A stretch of 64,000 bases of DNA from Caballeronia sp. GAFFF1 (GCF_023630705.1 NZ_JALQEM010000020.1:1-64000), one strand, 5' to 3'; numbered from the stretch's first letter, positions 33,574 through 42,802 are shown. The notes: generated by a model from the letters alone, not told the origin. Made by a program: numbers and translations.

Positions 33574-34878
33574 ATGGCGCTGGCTACCCGCTGCCCACAC
33601 TGCGAAACCGTTTTCAAGCTCGATCCGCATCTGCTCGCGCCGCATGACGGGCGGGTGCGTTGCGGCCATTGCCAGGAAGTTTTCGACGCCGCGCATCATC
33701 GGTTCGAGCTGCCGGACGAGTCGGCCGAAGCCGACGAGGCGCAGCACGCCGCGCTGATCGACGATGAAGTCGCGGTCGGGCCTTCGACATTCTCCTCGTC
33801 GAAGAAGGAAGCCACGAGTGTGCCGCCCACGTTGGCCGTGCCGCGTCAGCTCGATCTCGGCAACAAGTCGGCCGCGAAGCCCTTCTCGCCGCCCCCGGCG
33901 AAAGAAGACAACGATCCGACCGCGCATGCGAACGCGCCGGCGTTCGCGGGGGCGTCCATACCACCGCCGCCCGAGCGCAACGTCCCGCGCAAGGACGCCG
34001 CGAACGAGCCCGACGCCGAGCCTGTCGTCGAACCGGTTCCGCTCGGCCGGGTGAAGCCGGTCGCCGTCTCCAGCGTGCCGCTCAACGACGACGCACCCGC
34101 GCCGCCCGCCAGAAGCGAAGCGCCGAGGCGCCCGGAACCCGCGCCGCCGCCCTCGCGCTTTGTCGATCCGCTCGACGACCGCGCGGAGCCTTTCATCGGT
34201 CCGGCGCAACACCGGCCCGAACCGCCGCGCGCGCGCCCCGCCGCCACCCCGGCGCCGGCTTCCGCATGGGACGAGGACGAACCCGGCTTCGGCGCGCGGC
34301 CGTCCGGTCTCGGCACCGCGCACCCGCCGAGCGCCAACGAAGCTTTTCCGGTCTCGCGAGAACCGCGCATCGAGACAACGCAACCGGGCAAGCCTGCGCG
34401 CAAGGGCTGGCGCGCGCTCGGTACCGTCATTGCAGTCTTGCTCGCGTTGCTGTTCCTGGTCCAGTTCGCCTGGTGGCAACGCGAAACGATCATGGTGAAC
34501 GTTCCTGGCTCGCACGCGTTCTACGTCAATATCTGCGACCAGATCGGCTGCACCATTTCGCCGCCGCGTTACATCTCCGGTTTGCAGATCGAGAGCTCCG
34601 GCTTGCGTCAGGTGGACGGCCCGCACAAGCTCGAACTGAAGCTCATGCTGCGCAACCGCTCGGACGTCGCGCTCGCCTATCCGGCGCTCGAACTCGCGCT
34701 GCTCGACGACAAGAGCGACGTCGCCATTCGCCGCGTGCTGTGGCCGCAGGATTACGCGCGACCGGGTACGATATTCGCCATCGGCCTTCCGCCGCAAAGC
34801 GCGCAACCGGTCGTCGTCCGGCTCGAGACGGGCGATGCCGTCGCCGCGAATTACCGGGTGCAGGTCTTCTATCCGTGA
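33574..34878 (+). CDS. Zinc-ribbon and DUF3426 single-pass membrane protein
   Basis: A 434-residue protein. It starts with an MJ0042-type zinc ribbon (Cys7, Cys10, Cys30, Cys33). A long proline/alanine-rich, probably disordered segment runs from about 50 to 275. One transmembrane helix follows (about 284-303, VIAVLLALLFLVQF), then a DUF3426 domain with PGSHAFYVNICDQIGCTISP and LRNRSDVALAYPALELALLD that should lie outside the cytoplasm. Conserved in beta-proteobacteria behind prmA; its role is unknown, perhaps sensing or scaffolding. Confidence 0.85.
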   Translation: MALATRCPHCETVFKLDPHLLAPHDGRVRCGHCQEVFDAAHHRFELPDESAEADEAQHAALIDDEVAVGPSTFSSSKKEATSVPPTLAVPRQLDLGNKSAAKPFSPPPAKEDNDPTAHANAPAFAGASIPPPPERNVPRKDAANEPDAEPVVEPVPLGRVKPVAVSSVPLNDDAPAPPARSEAPRRPEPAPPPSRFVDPLDDRAEPFIGPAQHRPEPPRARPAATPAPASAWDEDEPGFGARPSGLGTAHPPSANEAFPVSREPRIETTQPGKPARKGWRALGTVIAVLLALLFLVQFAWWQRETIMVNVPGSHAFYVNICDQIGCTISPPRYISGLQIESSGLRQVDGPHKLELKLMLRNRSDVALAYPALELALLDDKSDVAIRRVLWPQDYARPGTIFAIGLPPQSAQPVVVRLETGDAVAANYRVQVFYP

Positions 34879-34980
34879 CCGGATAGCGGCGCGGGCGCCC
34901 GGCTTTTCAAGACGCGACCCGGCAGCAAGAGCCGGTCGCACAGTTCCCGTCAGCATCTGACACATCCTCTGGAGCGCAAC

Positions 34981-35481
34981 ATGAGTCAAGTTACCCTCGG
35001 CGGCAACCCGATCGAAGTCAGCGGCACGTTCCCGAGCGAAGGACAGCAAGCGCCCGCGTTCACGCTCGTCGGCGCGGATCTCGGCGATATCACGCTCGCG
35101 AGCTTCGCGGGCAAGCGCAAGGTGCTGAACATCGTGCCGAGCCTCGACACGCCCACGTGCGCCACGTCGACGCGCAAATTCAACGAAGCGGCCGGCAAGC
35201 TGGACAACACCGTGGTGCTCGTCGTCTCGGGCGACCTGCCCTTCGCAGCCAAGCGTTTCTGCACGACGGAAGGCCTGGCCAATGTGGTGACGGCATCCAC
35301 GTTCCGCGGCCACGAATTCGCGCAGTCGTACGGCGTCGACGTGACGAGCGGTCCGCTCAAAGGGCTGACCGCCCGCGCGGTCGTCGTGCTGGACGAAAAC
35401 GACAAGGTGGTGCATGCCGAGCTCGTGCCGGAAATCAAGAACGAGCCGAACTACGATTCGGCGCTCGCCGCACTGAAGTAA
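34981..35481 (+). CDS. tpx: Thiol peroxidase (peroxiredoxin Tpx)
   Basis: A 166-residue atypical two-cysteine peroxiredoxin that reduces hydrogen peroxide and lipid hydroperoxides using thioredoxin. The peroxidatic residue is Cys60 in [14 protein letters not shown] and the resolving one is Cys94 in [11 protein letters not shown]. The N-terminus ([18 protein letters not shown]) and length match the Tpx group. It has its own upstream gap of 102 bp and lies between the DUF3426 gene and a PfkB kinase. Confidence 0.96.
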   Translation: MSQVTLGGNPIEVSGTFPSEGQQAPAFTLVGADLGDITLASFAGKRKVLNIVPSLDTPTCATSTRKFNEAAGKLDNTVVLVVSGDLPFAAKRFCTTEGLANVVTASTFRGHEFAQSYGVDVTSGPLKGLTARAVVVLDENDKVVHAELVPEIKNEPNYDSALAALK

Positions 35482-35611
35482 AGTGCATCGACGGACCGCT
35501 GCGGCGGTCCGCATACGGGGCGCGGCGGTCCGTCAGTTCGACCGATGCCCACGCCGCCGCGCGCCGTATGCGCTACCCTTTCTTCGCGCCTAACTAATAA
35601 GGACGTTCGCC

Positions 35612-36550
35612 TTGGCTACGCTTATCTGCGGCTCGCTCGCCTACGACAACATCATGACCTTCCAGGGCCGCTTCGGCGACCACATCCTGCCGGATCAGGT
35701 GCACATGCTCAACATCAGCTTCCTGGTGCCGACGATGCGGCGCAACTTCGGCGGCTGCGCGGGCAATATCGCGTATGCGCTGAAGCTGCTCGGCGGCGAT
35801 GCGAAGATCATGGCGACGCTCGGCGAAGCGGACGCGCAGCTCTACATCGACCGGCTGGACGCGCTCGGATTGTCGAAGGAATACGTGCGCGTGCTGCCCG
35901 GCCAGCACTCGGCGCAATGCTTCATCACGACCGACCTCGCGAACAATCAGATCACGGCCTTCCACCCCGGCGCGATGATGGAATCGCATCTGAACCGCGC
36001 GGATGAGGCGCAGGGCATTACGCTCGGCATCGTGGCGCCGGATGGCGCGGACGGCATGCGCGAGCACGCGAAGCAGTTCGCGGCGGCGGGCGTGCCGTTC
36101 ATCTTCGATCCGGGTCAGGGTTTGCCCATTCTTGAAGGTGTAGAGCTTTGTCGCATGATTGAACTTGCCACATACGTGACGGTCAACGATTACGAAGCCA
36201 AGTTGTTGAGCAACAAGACCGGCTGGTCGATCGAAGACATCAAGAGCCGGGTCGAGGCGCTGGTCGTCACGCGCGGCGAACACGGCGCGCAGATTTATCA
36301 TGACGACGGCGTGATGGACGTGCCGGCCGTGAAGGCGCGTCAAGTGGTGGACCCGACCGGCTGCGGCGACGCGTTTCGCGGCGGCCTGTTGTACGGCATC
36401 GAGAACAAGCTTGGCTGGGAAAAGACGGGGCGTCTCGCGAGTCTGATGGGTGCGTTGAAGATCGAGCATCAGGGCCCGCAAACTTATGCGCCGACGCGCG
36501 CCGAAATCGAAGAGCGTTTCAAGCAGGCATTCGGAAGCAGCCTGTCGTGA
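35612..36550 (+). CDS. PfkB-family carbohydrate or nucleoside kinase, TTG start
   Basis: A 312-residue ribokinase-like enzyme. It starts at a TTG (ATLICGSLAYDNIMTFQGRF), preceded by AAGGA with an 8-nt gap; no ATG fits the conserved first strand. GGCAGNIAYALKLLGG (about 49-64) is the substrate-lid motif and VVDPTGCGDAFRGGLLYGI holds the catalytic Asp253 and anion hole. The sequence is closer to adenosine kinase-like and cyanobacterial/beta-proteobacterial PfkB members than to ribokinase, but the substrate is not readable. A glycine-zipper lipoprotein follows after 25 bp. Confidence 0.9.
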   Translation: MATLICGSLAYDNIMTFQGRFGDHILPDQVHMLNISFLVPTMRRNFGGCAGNIAYALKLLGGDAKIMATLGEADAQLYIDRLDALGLSKEYVRVLPGQHSAQCFITTDLANNQITAFHPGAMMESHLNRADEAQGITLGIVAPDGADGMREHAKQFAAAGVPFIFDPGQGLPILEGVELCRMIELATYVTVNDYEAKLLSNKTGWSIEDIKSRVEALVVTRGEHGAQIYHDDGVMDVPAVKARQVVDPTGCGDAFRGGLLYGIENKLGWEKTGRLASLMGALKIEHQGPQTYAPTRAEIEERFKQAFGSSLS

Positions 36551-36575
36551 TCGAGTGGATGAAGGGAGTGAAGGA

Positions 36576-37055
36576 ATGAAAACGGTAAGTCGCATCGTGC
36601 TGGCAGCATCGCTCATCGGCTCAGTCGCGCTGACGGGCTGCGCCTACAACAGCAGTTCGCCCGACGTCTACACGGCGTCGCAGGCGCAGCGCGAGGAAAC
36701 GGTGCGCATGGCGACCGTCGAGAGCGTGCGTGGCGTGAAGATCAGCTCGAACAACGGCCAGCCGACCGGCCTCGGCGCCATCGGCGGCGGCGCGCTCGGC
36801 GGCGTCGCGGCGGGGAGCGCGATCGGCGGCGGCAACGGGTCGATCATCGCGGGCATCATCGGTGGTCTGGCTGGCGCCGTCGCGGGCAACGCGGTCGAGA
36901 ACAGCGTCGCGACGAAGAACGGGCTGGAAATCACCGTGCGTCTCGACAACGGCGACCTGCGCGCCATTACCCAGACGTCGAATGGCGAAGTGTTCCAGGC
37001 CGGCGAGCGCGTTCGGCTGCTGTCGAGCGGCGGCGTGACGCGCGTGACGCACTAG
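36576..37055 (+). CDS. Glycine-zipper 2TM outer-membrane lipoprotein (SlyB/Pcp-like)
   Basis: A 159-residue lipoprotein. The signal is MKTVSRIVLAASLIGSVALTGC, with the lipidated cysteine at position 22. Residues about 68-108 form a glycine zipper (IGGGALGGVAAGSAIGGG, then GIIGGLAGAVAGNAVE), the double hydrophobic hairpin of the 17-kDa antigen/SlyB family. The C-terminal domain (EITVRLDNGDLRAITQ, then FQAGERVRLLSSGGVTRVT) is the usual beta-rich tail. AAGGA lies just upstream of the ATG. Likely an envelope-stress or structural lipoprotein; it may be co-transcribed with the kinase. Confidence 0.92.
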   Translation: MKTVSRIVLAASLIGSVALTGCAYNSSSPDVYTASQAQREETVRMATVESVRGVKISSNNGQPTGLGAIGGGALGGVAAGSAIGGGNGSIIAGIIGGLAGAVAGNAVENSVATKNGLEITVRLDNGDLRAITQTSNGEVFQAGERVRLLSSGGVTRVTH

Positions 37056-37112
37056 GTTCGTCAGAACTATTGAGCCGAGGATTCGCAGCCAGCCTGCGAT
37101 AGGCAAAAAGAG

Positions 37113-37145
37113 GCGCATGCATCGAAAGAGGCATGCGCTTTTTTT
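37113..37145 (+). terminator. Terminator after the glycine-zipper lipoprotein gene
   Basis: GCGCATGC (37113-37120) and GCATGCGC (37131-37138) flank a 10-nt loop and are followed by seven T. It ends the plus-strand unit before the convergent histone-like gene. Confidence 0.9.
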
Positions 37146-37304
37146 CGTTCGCGGCTGGCTGGAACGGCGCGCAGTTACTTCGGGCGCCGAAGCGAACAAC
37201 CCGCCGCCGGACTTGACCGGCGACGGGTCGAGGCCGGGTAGGCCTACCCGGTCGTAAGGCACATGGACGTGTGCCGCGATGCTTCGTACTGCTGCTGCCG
37301 CGAC

Positions 37305-38018
37305 TTACGGACGGCTGCCCGTCGGGAACGGCCATGCCGCCGCCGGGTTCAGCGCCGTCTTGACCGCAGTGGCCGGAGCCGCCGGAGCGGGCGTCGACAC
37401 CGTGGTAGCCGTCGTTGCGGGAGCGGCAGCCGTCGTCTTCTTTGCAGCAGCAGCCTTCTTGGCCGGCGCCTTCTTTGCAGCAGGCTCGGCTTTCTTCGCT
37501 GCGGGAGCAGGCGCGGAAGCAGCAGGCGCAGCGGGAGCAGCGGGAGCAGCGGCGGTTTTCGCCGACGCCTTCTTCGCAGGAGCCTTCTTCGCGGCAGCCT
37601 TCTTGGCGGGCGCTTTCTTCGCAGCGGCCTTCTTCGCCGCCGCTTTCTTCGCGGGCGCCTTCTTGGCGGCAGCCTTCTTCGCAGGCGCCTTCTTCGCTGC
37701 GGCCTTCTTGGCAGGCGCCTTCTTGGCTGCGGCCTTCTTGGTGGCTACCTTCTTGGTGGCAACCTTCTTCGCTGCGGCTTTCTTCGCGGGCGCCTTCTTG
37801 GCCGCTACCTTCTTCGTTGCGACCTTCTTCGCTGCTGCCTTCTTGGCCGGTGCGGCCTTCTTCGCCGCGACCTTCTTCACGGCAACTTTCTTGGCTGCAA
37901 CCTTCTTCGCGGCGACCTTCTTCGCGGCTACCTTCTTGGCCGGAGCGGCGGCTTTCTTGGCGGGGGCTTTCTTTGCTGCAGCCTTTTTCGCGGCGGGTTT
38001 CTTCTTGGCAACTGCCAT
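37305..38018 (-). CDS. Histone H1-like DNA-binding protein (AAKK repeats)
   Basis: A 237-residue protein composed almost wholly of lysine, alanine, proline and valine. It starts [20 protein letters not shown] and continues with about 35 repeats of a 4-6 residue unit ([14 protein letters not shown]). It then turns into a less basic A/T/P-rich tail ending PFPTGSRP. This matches the bacterial histone H1-like proteins of Bordetella and Burkholderia, whose C-terminal-H1-like repeats bind and condense DNA without sequence specificity. AAGGAG lies 7 nt before the ATG. Repeat number is expected to vary between strains. It lies downstream of nrdB on the same strand. Confidence 0.92.
   Translation of the reverse strand: MAVAKKKPAAKKAAAKKAPAKKAAAPAKKVAAKKVAAKKVAAKKVAVKKVAAKKAAPAKKAAAKKVATKKVAAKKAPAKKAAAKKVATKKVATKKAAAKKAPAKKAAAKKAPAKKAAAKKAPAKKAAAKKAAAKKAPAKKAAAKKAPAKKASAKTAAAPAAPAAPAASAPAPAAKKAEPAAKKAPAKKAAAAKKTTAAAPATTATTVSTPAPAAPATAVKTALNPAAAWPFPTGSRP
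37440..38010 (-). repeat. Degenerate 12-18 bp tandem repeat array inside the histone-like gene
   Basis: The plus strand shows repeated units of the type GCCTTCTTCGCAGGCGCC or GCGACCTTCTTC, out of phase in length but all keeping the codons for AAKK. It is a coding repeat and a likely site of slippage, not an intergenic satellite. Confidence 0.85.
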
Positions 38019-38480
38019 GGTTTTTCTCCTTCAGGTTTTCAGATGAGAGTCAGTTCAAACAACACCCTTCGTCAAAACCCGCTTCTTCGCGTGGAGGCTC
38101 TCAGGGCGCACGCTACGAAGCGGATTATTCATCGGCGTACGCTGATCCCACCTGCTTACGCTAATGAATACGGCAAGGCGCGCCGTGCCCCGAGGCACCG
38201 CGCGCCAAATTAAGTCAGCGCCCATACACGGCGCCGGCCATCGCTTGATCGAGCCAGCGAGCTTGTCGCCGGCATTTTCCGGGGGGAAGTTTGCCCATCC
38301 CATTGAAGGGAACGCAAAACGCCTGTCTTTCAATCGAACCACTCGGTCCGTCAAGTCAGTAGGCGCACTTTGCATCAGGCGACCGTTCTCCTAAACCTTG
38401 TCGGCGGGGCGCGCGCAATGACGCACGCTGCTGCCCAGCCGTCCCATCGATTTCGTCTGCAACACGTCCTGGGCTTGTTG
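38019..38480 (-). other. nrdB-histone intergenic region with a strong stem-loop
   Basis: 462 bp between nrdB and the histone-like gene, both on the minus strand. The main structure is a GC-rich hairpin at 38178-38207 (GGCGCGCCGTGCC paired with GGCACCGCGCGCC, small loop), with no T-run on either side, so it is probably a leader or mRNA-stabilising element and not a simple terminator. A minus-strand TTGACGG occurs near 38348-38354 as a possible -35. No convincing gene is present. Confidence 0.5.
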
Positions 38481-39734
38481 TTATTCCCAGGTCAGCGCGC
38501 CGCCGGTTTGATACTCAATCACGCGTGTCTCGAAGAAGTTGCGTTCCTTCTTCAAGTCGATCATTTCGCTCATCCACGGGAACGGGTTTTCCTCGTTCGG
38601 GTAGAGCGGGTCCAGGCCAATCTGCTGGCAACGCCGATTGCAGATGAACCGCAAGTAGCTCTTGAACATCGACGCGTTCAGGCCGAGAACCCCGCGCGGC
38701 ATGGTGTCTTCAGCGTAGCGATATTCAAGATCGACAGCTTGCTTGAAGAGCTCGCGAATCTCCGCCTTGAATTCGGCGGTCCACAGTTGCGGCTCTTCGA
38801 GCTTGATCTGGTTGATGAGGTCGATGCCGAAGTTGCAGTGCATCGATTCATCGCGGAGGATGTATTGATACTGCTCCGCCGCGCCCGTCATCTTGTTCTG
38901 GCGACCCAGCGCCAGAATCTGCGTGAAGCCCACATAGAAGAAGAGCCCTTCCATGATGCAGGCGAACACGATCAACGACTTGAGCAATTTCTGGTCCGCT
39001 TCCAGCGTCCCGGTGGTGAAGGCCGGGTCGGTCAACGTCTGGATGAACGGGATCAGGAACTCGTCCTTGTCACGGATCGACTTGACCTCGTGGTACGCGT
39101 TGAAGATCTCGCTTTCGTCGAGGCCGAGCGATTCGACGATGTACTGATACGCATGCGTGTGGATCGCCTCTTCGAACGCCTGGCGCAGCAGGAACTGGCG
39201 GCACTCCGGAGCGGTGATGTGGCGATACGTGCCGAGCACGATGTTGTTCGCGGCGAGCGAGTCGGCCGTGACGAAGAAGCCGAGGTTACGCTTGACGATG
39301 CGGCGCTCGTCGTCGGACAGACCGTTCGGGTCTTTCCACAGGGCGATGTCGCGCGACATGTTCACTTCCTGCGGCATCCAGTGATTCGCGCAGCCGGCGA
39401 GGTACTTCTCCCACGCCCACTTGTACTTGAACGGCACGAGCTGGTTGACGTCGGTCTTGCCGTTGATGATGCGCTTGTCGGCGACGTTGACGCGCGCTTC
39501 GCTCTGCGCGGCGATGGCGCCAGCGGAAGGCGTGGCGGCTGCGGGAGGCACGAAGCCATCCGAGAAGATGTTCTGCGCCTGAGCAGTCTGATGGGCGGCT
39601 TGATGATCGAACGATTGGGCAGCATGCGCTGCGCTCTGCGTACCGAAAGCCGTGCCTTGAGCGTTGCGCAACGTGTTGTGTTGCGACCCGCTCGACGGAG
39701 TTACGGCAGTGGTCTCGTCATCCCAGTTGAGCAT
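38481..39734 (-). CDS. nrdB: Class Ia ribonucleotide reductase, beta (radical) subunit
   Basis: A 417-residue di-iron protein that generates the tyrosyl radical for deoxyribonucleotide synthesis. The metal/radical segment EAIHTHAY contains Glu189, His192 and the radical tyrosine Tyr196, at the same spacing as Glu115, His118 and Tyr122 of E. coli Nrd[14 protein letters not shown] and [14 protein letters not shown] supply the other ligands. The first ~85 residues are a glutamine/alanine/histidine-rich extension absent from E. coli. Its partner nrdA is 3 kb upstream on the same strand, but other genes intervene, and it has its own NrdR-type promoter region. Confidence 0.96.
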   Translation of the reverse strand: MLNWDDETTAVTPSSGSQHNTLRNAQGTAFGTQSAAHAAQSFDHQAAHQTAQAQNIFSDGFVPPAAATPSAGAIAAQSEARVNVADKRIINGKTDVNQLVPFKYKWAWEKYLAGCANHWMPQEVNMSRDIALWKDPNGLSDDERRIVKRNLGFFVTADSLAANNIVLGTYRHITAPECRQFLLRQAFEEAIHTHAYQYIVESLGLDESEIFNAYHEVKSIRDKDEFLIPFIQTLTDPAFTTGTLEADQKLLKSLIVFACIMEGLFFYVGFTQILALGRQNKMTGAAEQYQYILRDESMHCNFGIDLINQIKLEEPQLWTAEFKAEIRELFKQAVDLEYRYAEDTMPRGVLGLNASMFKSYLRFICNRRCQQIGLDPLYPNEENPFPWMSEMIDLKKERNFFETRVIEYQTGGALTWE

Positions 39735-40209
39735 AAATTCTCACCATCAATTTAGATCGGTTTGTACCATCTTTTCATGAGCGATAAAAGAGCTTGCTCA
39801 TGAAAATTCTCGTTTTCTAGCGATTTGGATTCAGCGTTGCTACCTGCATACAACACTTGGCTCTGCGCATGGTCTTCGATGCGTGATGCGAGCAAGAGAG
39901 AGACGTGTGTGAAGCGGTCCTCATCGACTCTCTTCAAGCGTTGCGATGTGCGATTGGACTGCGTGGCTTCAACGCTTCGATCGATGCTTCGAAGCTGTCA
40001 TGCGAACCCTTGGCGACAGCCCGCGATGATCGAACGACGCGAGTGCCGCGAGCGCCGCGAGCGGCACGCGATGCGATGCAAGCGAAGATGAAAGCGCGTG
40101 CTCGTTCTGGCTTCGCCCGATGACGCTCGAGCAGGCGAGCGAGGCGTCGTTGTTGCCTTCATGCGCTTCGAATTCGTTGCCGAAGTCTACCATTCGCTGC
40201 CTCGCTTTA
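39735..40209 (-). other. Long 5' leader of nrdB
   Basis: About 475 bases separate the NrdR-like box from the nrdB start. The stretch is less GC-rich than its surroundings. A hairpin CATGAGC/GCTCATG lies at 39777-39802, 45 bp upstream of nrdB. Two short minus-strand frames (39969-40193, 74 codons; 39752-39937, 61 codons) are open, but neither has a recognisable family. I cannot tell whether they are leader peptides or chance. Confidence 0.45.
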
Positions 40210-40275
40210 CCACTATATCTTGTGTCTTCTCTGGCGCTGCTCTACTACCTATAGCGCGCGGAGTCAACGTCTCAA
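40210..40275 (-). promoter_or_regulatory. nrdB promoter with two NrdR-like boxes
   Basis: Read on the minus strand: -35 TTGAGA (40275-40270), a 16-bp spacer, -10 TATAGG (40253-40248). The -10 lies inside a degenerate NrdR-like box (40257-40242). A stronger box, ACACAAGATATAGTGG, lies 32 bp further on (40225-40210), matching the NrdR consensus type ACAC(A/T)A...ATAT...GTG. The same layout is found before nrdA. The -35 lies inside the end of the DUF3820 gene. Confidence 0.7.
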
Positions 40276-40473
40276 CGGGTCTAGCAACGAGCGCAGATTG
40301 TTGTGATCGATCTCGTGCATGAGCGCAAGCAACGCGCCGAGCTTGCCTTCAGGAAAACCCTCACGCGCGAACCACGCGAGATAGTGACCGGGCAAGTCGG
40401 CGATGAGTCTGTCCTTGTACTTGCCGTAAGGCATGGTCTGCGTCACGAGACGCTGCAGGTCTTGCGGGTCCAT
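40264..40473 (-). CDS. DUF3820 family small protein
   Basis: A 69-residue protein, MDPQDLQRLVTQTMPYGKYK to the end. MPYGKYKDRLIADLPGHYLAWF and GFPEGKLGALLALMHEIDHN are the DUF3820 hallmarks. The ATG at 40473 has a GAGGAG about 10 nt upstream. Function unknown; members are cytoplasmic and some are named after quorum-regulated virulence factors without mechanism. Its 3' end overlaps the nrdB promoter, and it could be co-transcribed into nrdB. Confidence 0.88.
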   Translation of the reverse strand: MDPQDLQRLVTQTMPYGKYKDRLIADLPGHYLAWFAREGFPEGKLGALLALMHEIDHNNLRSLLDPLRR

Positions 40474-40591
40474 CGTCTCTTCACTCCTCGTTATGTTGAT
40501 CGCATCACATAGCGCCCGGCGCGCGATCGCAAGCGCCTGGTATCGGTGCCATAATCGCCGCTCTTGCCGCCATGACTGATCGCATTCTCCG

Positions 40592-41989
40592 ATGCCGCTC
40601 GCCGTCAAAGCTTTCATCGCTCCTCTCATCGTCGCGTGTGCGATGTTCATGGAAAGCGTCGACGCCAACGTCATCGTCACTGCGATCCCCGAAATGGCGC
40701 GCGCCTTCGGACGCGATCCCGTCACACTCAAGGTCGCCGTCACCAGTTACGTGCTCGGCCTGGGCGTCTTCATTCCGATCTGCGGGTGGGTGGCCGACCG
40801 CTTCGGCGCACGCGCCGTCTTTCGCGCGGCTATCGGCGTGTTCGTGGCCGGTTCGATTCTGTGCGCGGCATCGACGTCGCTCGGGCCTTTCACCGTCGCG
40901 CGTTTCATACAGGGCGTGGGCGGCGCGATGATGGTACCGGTCGGCCGCATCATCATCTTCCGTTCGGTGCGCCGCTCCGAGTTCATTCGCGCGATGAACT
41001 ATCTCTCCGTTCCCGCGATGCTCGGCCCGGCCGCCGGCCCGCTGCTCGGCGGCTTCATCACGACGTATCTGCACTGGCGGCTGATCTTCTTCATCAACAT
41101 TCCGATCGGCATTGCGGGCATCTACCTGACCAATCGCTACATTGCCGACTCGCGCGAAGAACATCCGGGCCGGCTCGACTGGGTCGGCTTCTTTCTCTCG
41201 GCGGGCGCCGGCGTGCTGCTGCTGCTCGGGCTGTCGCTCGTCGGCGGCGAACTGGTGCCGCAAAGCGTTGCGTTCGCGATGTGCGCGGCCGGCGCGCTGA
41301 TGGCCGCGCTCTACTGTCTCTACGCGCGCCGGGCCGCGCGACCGCTGCTCGACTTGCGCTTCTTTCGCGTGCCGACGTTTCAGGCGAGCGTCTTGGGCGG
41401 CTCGCTCTTTCGCATCGGGCTCGGCGCGGTGCCGTTCCTCTTGCCGCTCGCGTTGCAGGAGGGTCTCGGCATGACGGCGTTCAAGTCCGGCGCGATCACC
41501 TGCGCATCGGCGTTCGGCGGGATGTTCATGCGTTCGCTTGCGTCGCGCGTGCTGCATCGATTCGGCTTTCGGCAGACGCTTCTCTTCAATGCGGCGTTGT
41601 CGGGCCTGGCGATTGCGGCATGCGGCACGTTCTTTCCCGGCACGCCGACTTGGGTGATCTGGACTGTGGTGCTGCTCGGCGGCTTCTTTCCGGCGCTGCA
41701 GTTCACGAGCCTCAATTCGCTCGCGTACGCGGAGATCGAAACCCGCGATGTCGGACGGGCGACGAGTCTTGCCAGCTTCGTGCAGCAGGTATCGCTCGGG
41801 CTGGGCGTCACGGTGGCGGGCATCACGCTCGAGCTCACGCAGTACCTGAATGGTCATGCGACCGTGCGGTGGTCGGACTTCTGGCCTGCGTTTGTTGTCG
41901 TCGGGTTGTTCTCGTTTCTTTCCATGCCGGTTACGGCTCGGTTGTCGCGGGATGCGGGGACGGAGATTTCTCGCGGGACGCGGGGGTAG
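40592..41989 (+). CDS. MFS drug/proton antiporter, DHA2 (EmrB/QacA) family
   Basis: A 465-residue inner-membrane exporter with about 13-14 hydrophobic segments. The N-terminal helix MFMESVDANVIVTAIPEMA carries the DHA2 motif (E-D-N-V-I-V). Loop 2-3 has GWVADRFGARAVFRAA (motif A) and helix 5 has AMLGPAAGPLLGGFI (motif C, the antiporter motif). No periplasmic adaptor or outer-membrane partner gene is next to it, so it may act alone. It is the only plus-strand gene between the nrd genes and separates nrdA from nrdB. Substrate unknown. Confidence 0.92.
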   Translation: MPLAVKAFIAPLIVACAMFMESVDANVIVTAIPEMARAFGRDPVTLKVAVTSYVLGLGVFIPICGWVADRFGARAVFRAAIGVFVAGSILCAASTSLGPFTVARFIQGVGGAMMVPVGRIIIFRSVRRSEFIRAMNYLSVPAMLGPAAGPLLGGFITTYLHWRLIFFINIPIGIAGIYLTNRYIADSREEHPGRLDWVGFFLSAGAGVLLLLGLSLVGGELVPQSVAFAMCAAGALMAALYCLYARRAARPLLDLRFFRVPTFQASVLGGSLFRIGLGAVPFLLPLALQEGLGMTAFKSGAITCASAFGGMFMRSLASRVLHRFGFRQTLLFNAALSGLAIAACGTFFPGTPTWVIWTVVLLGGFFPALQFTSLNSLAYAEIETRDVGRATSLASFVQQVSLGLGVTVAGITLELTQYLNGHATVRWSDFWPAFVVVGLFSFLSMPVTARLSRDAGTEISRGTRG

Positions 41990-42094
41990 CGGTTGGTTGC
42001 TTTTGCCTGCCGGCGGTGTCGTTGGGCTTGGTTCGCTCGACATTGCGCATTTCTTCGTGCTGGCCGCTCCCGCTTCGTTGGCCTTGCCTCGGCG

Positions 42095-42325
42095 TGGAAC
42101 TTGTTTTCGTGTCGGTCTATTGGCGTTGCCCCTCCCCGGGGCGGGGGTCACTTTCTTTGCTGCTGCAAAGAAAGTAACCAAAGAAAGCAGCTCTTTTCTA
42201 AACCGCACGAAGCAAGAACCGTGTGGCCACTTCGCAGAAAAACGGTGGCACTCAGTTAATCAACAGCCTTGAATTACCCCCCGCGCCCGCTGAGCGCCAC
42301 GTCCTCCGAGCCTCTTGGCTCGATA
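42095..42325 (+). repeat. Intergenic repeat element, copy 1 (left arm of inverted pair)
   Basis: A ~230-bp non-coding repeat. Parts in order: GTGTCGGTCTATTGGCG, CCTCCCCGGGGCGGGGGTCA, a perfect hairpin ACTTTCTTTGC-TGCT-GCAAAGAAAGT (42150-42175), AACCAAAGAAAGCAG, CACTTCGCAGAAAAA, and CGCCCGCTGAGCGCCACGTC with CTCCGAGCC. Sequences of this kind are scattered between genes in Burkholderiaceae. A second copy lies in opposite orientation 150 bp away. Confidence 0.8.
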
Positions 42326-42477
42326 AAACCATGCGCCGCTTCAGGCTTCGCCCGCGGCAAGTGGTAGTCGGTAGCTGACCGATATGTTCCTGCACGCACC
42401 GGCGCACCTCTAGCCCCCCAATCTCGCGCCCAAACTCAATCTATAAACGGGGTTCTTGCATGCAAACCCGCGGTGTT

Positions 42478-42720
42478 GACGAGCCAAGCGGCTCGGAGGA
42501 CGTGGCGCTCAGCGGGCGTGGAAGGTGGTTCAGGGTTGCTTCAAACTGAGGGCCAATGCTTTTTCTGCGAAGTGACCACACTGTTCTTGCTGCGGGCCCA
42601 CAAAAGCTGCTTTCTTTGGTTACTTTCTTTGCAGCAGCAAAGAAAGTGACCCCCGCCCCGGGGAGGGGCGCACTAATAGACCGACGCGAAAACAAATTCC
42701 ACGAAGATCCAAAGCCAGAA
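42478..42720 (-). repeat. Intergenic repeat element, copy 2 (right arm of inverted pair)
   Basis: The reverse complement of copy 1 with the same order of parts: GGCTCGGAGGACGTGGCGCT near 42490, TTTTTCTGCGAAGTG near 42560, hairpin ACTTTCTTTGC-AGCA-GCAAAGAAAGT (42622-42647), GGGGAGGGGCGC near 42660 and AATAGACCGACGCGAAAACA. Arms look roughly three-quarters identical by eye. The 42326-42477 spacer holds no gene. Confidence 0.8.
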
Positions 42721-42723
42721 ACA

Positions 42724-42771
42724 AAAAAGCCGGCACCGAGAAACCACCTCAGCACCGGCTTTCGCCAACAG
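42724..42771 (-). terminator. Terminator of nrdA
   Basis: On the minus strand GAAAGCCGGTGCTGAG pairs imperfectly with CTCGGTGCCGGC and is followed by TTTTTTG (complement of 42723-42728). It begins about 30 bp beyond the nrdA stop. Confidence 0.75.
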
Positions 42772-42802
42772 CAGAACCTTACTCAGGCGCCAGCAAAAAA
42801 CC

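Noticed and set aside
37440..38010. Possible CRISPR or satellite array
   Set aside because: Units are irregular, lack unique spacers and keep a protein frame, so they are coding repeats.
37279..38213. Long serine/glycine- or alanine/phenylalanine-rich frames opposite the histone-like gene
   Set aside because: They are the reverse reading of the lysine/alanine codon repeats.
41850..42755. Small frames reading TFFAAAKKVTKESS on either strand
   Set aside because: They are translations of the intergenic repeat; both orientations give the same spurious peptide.
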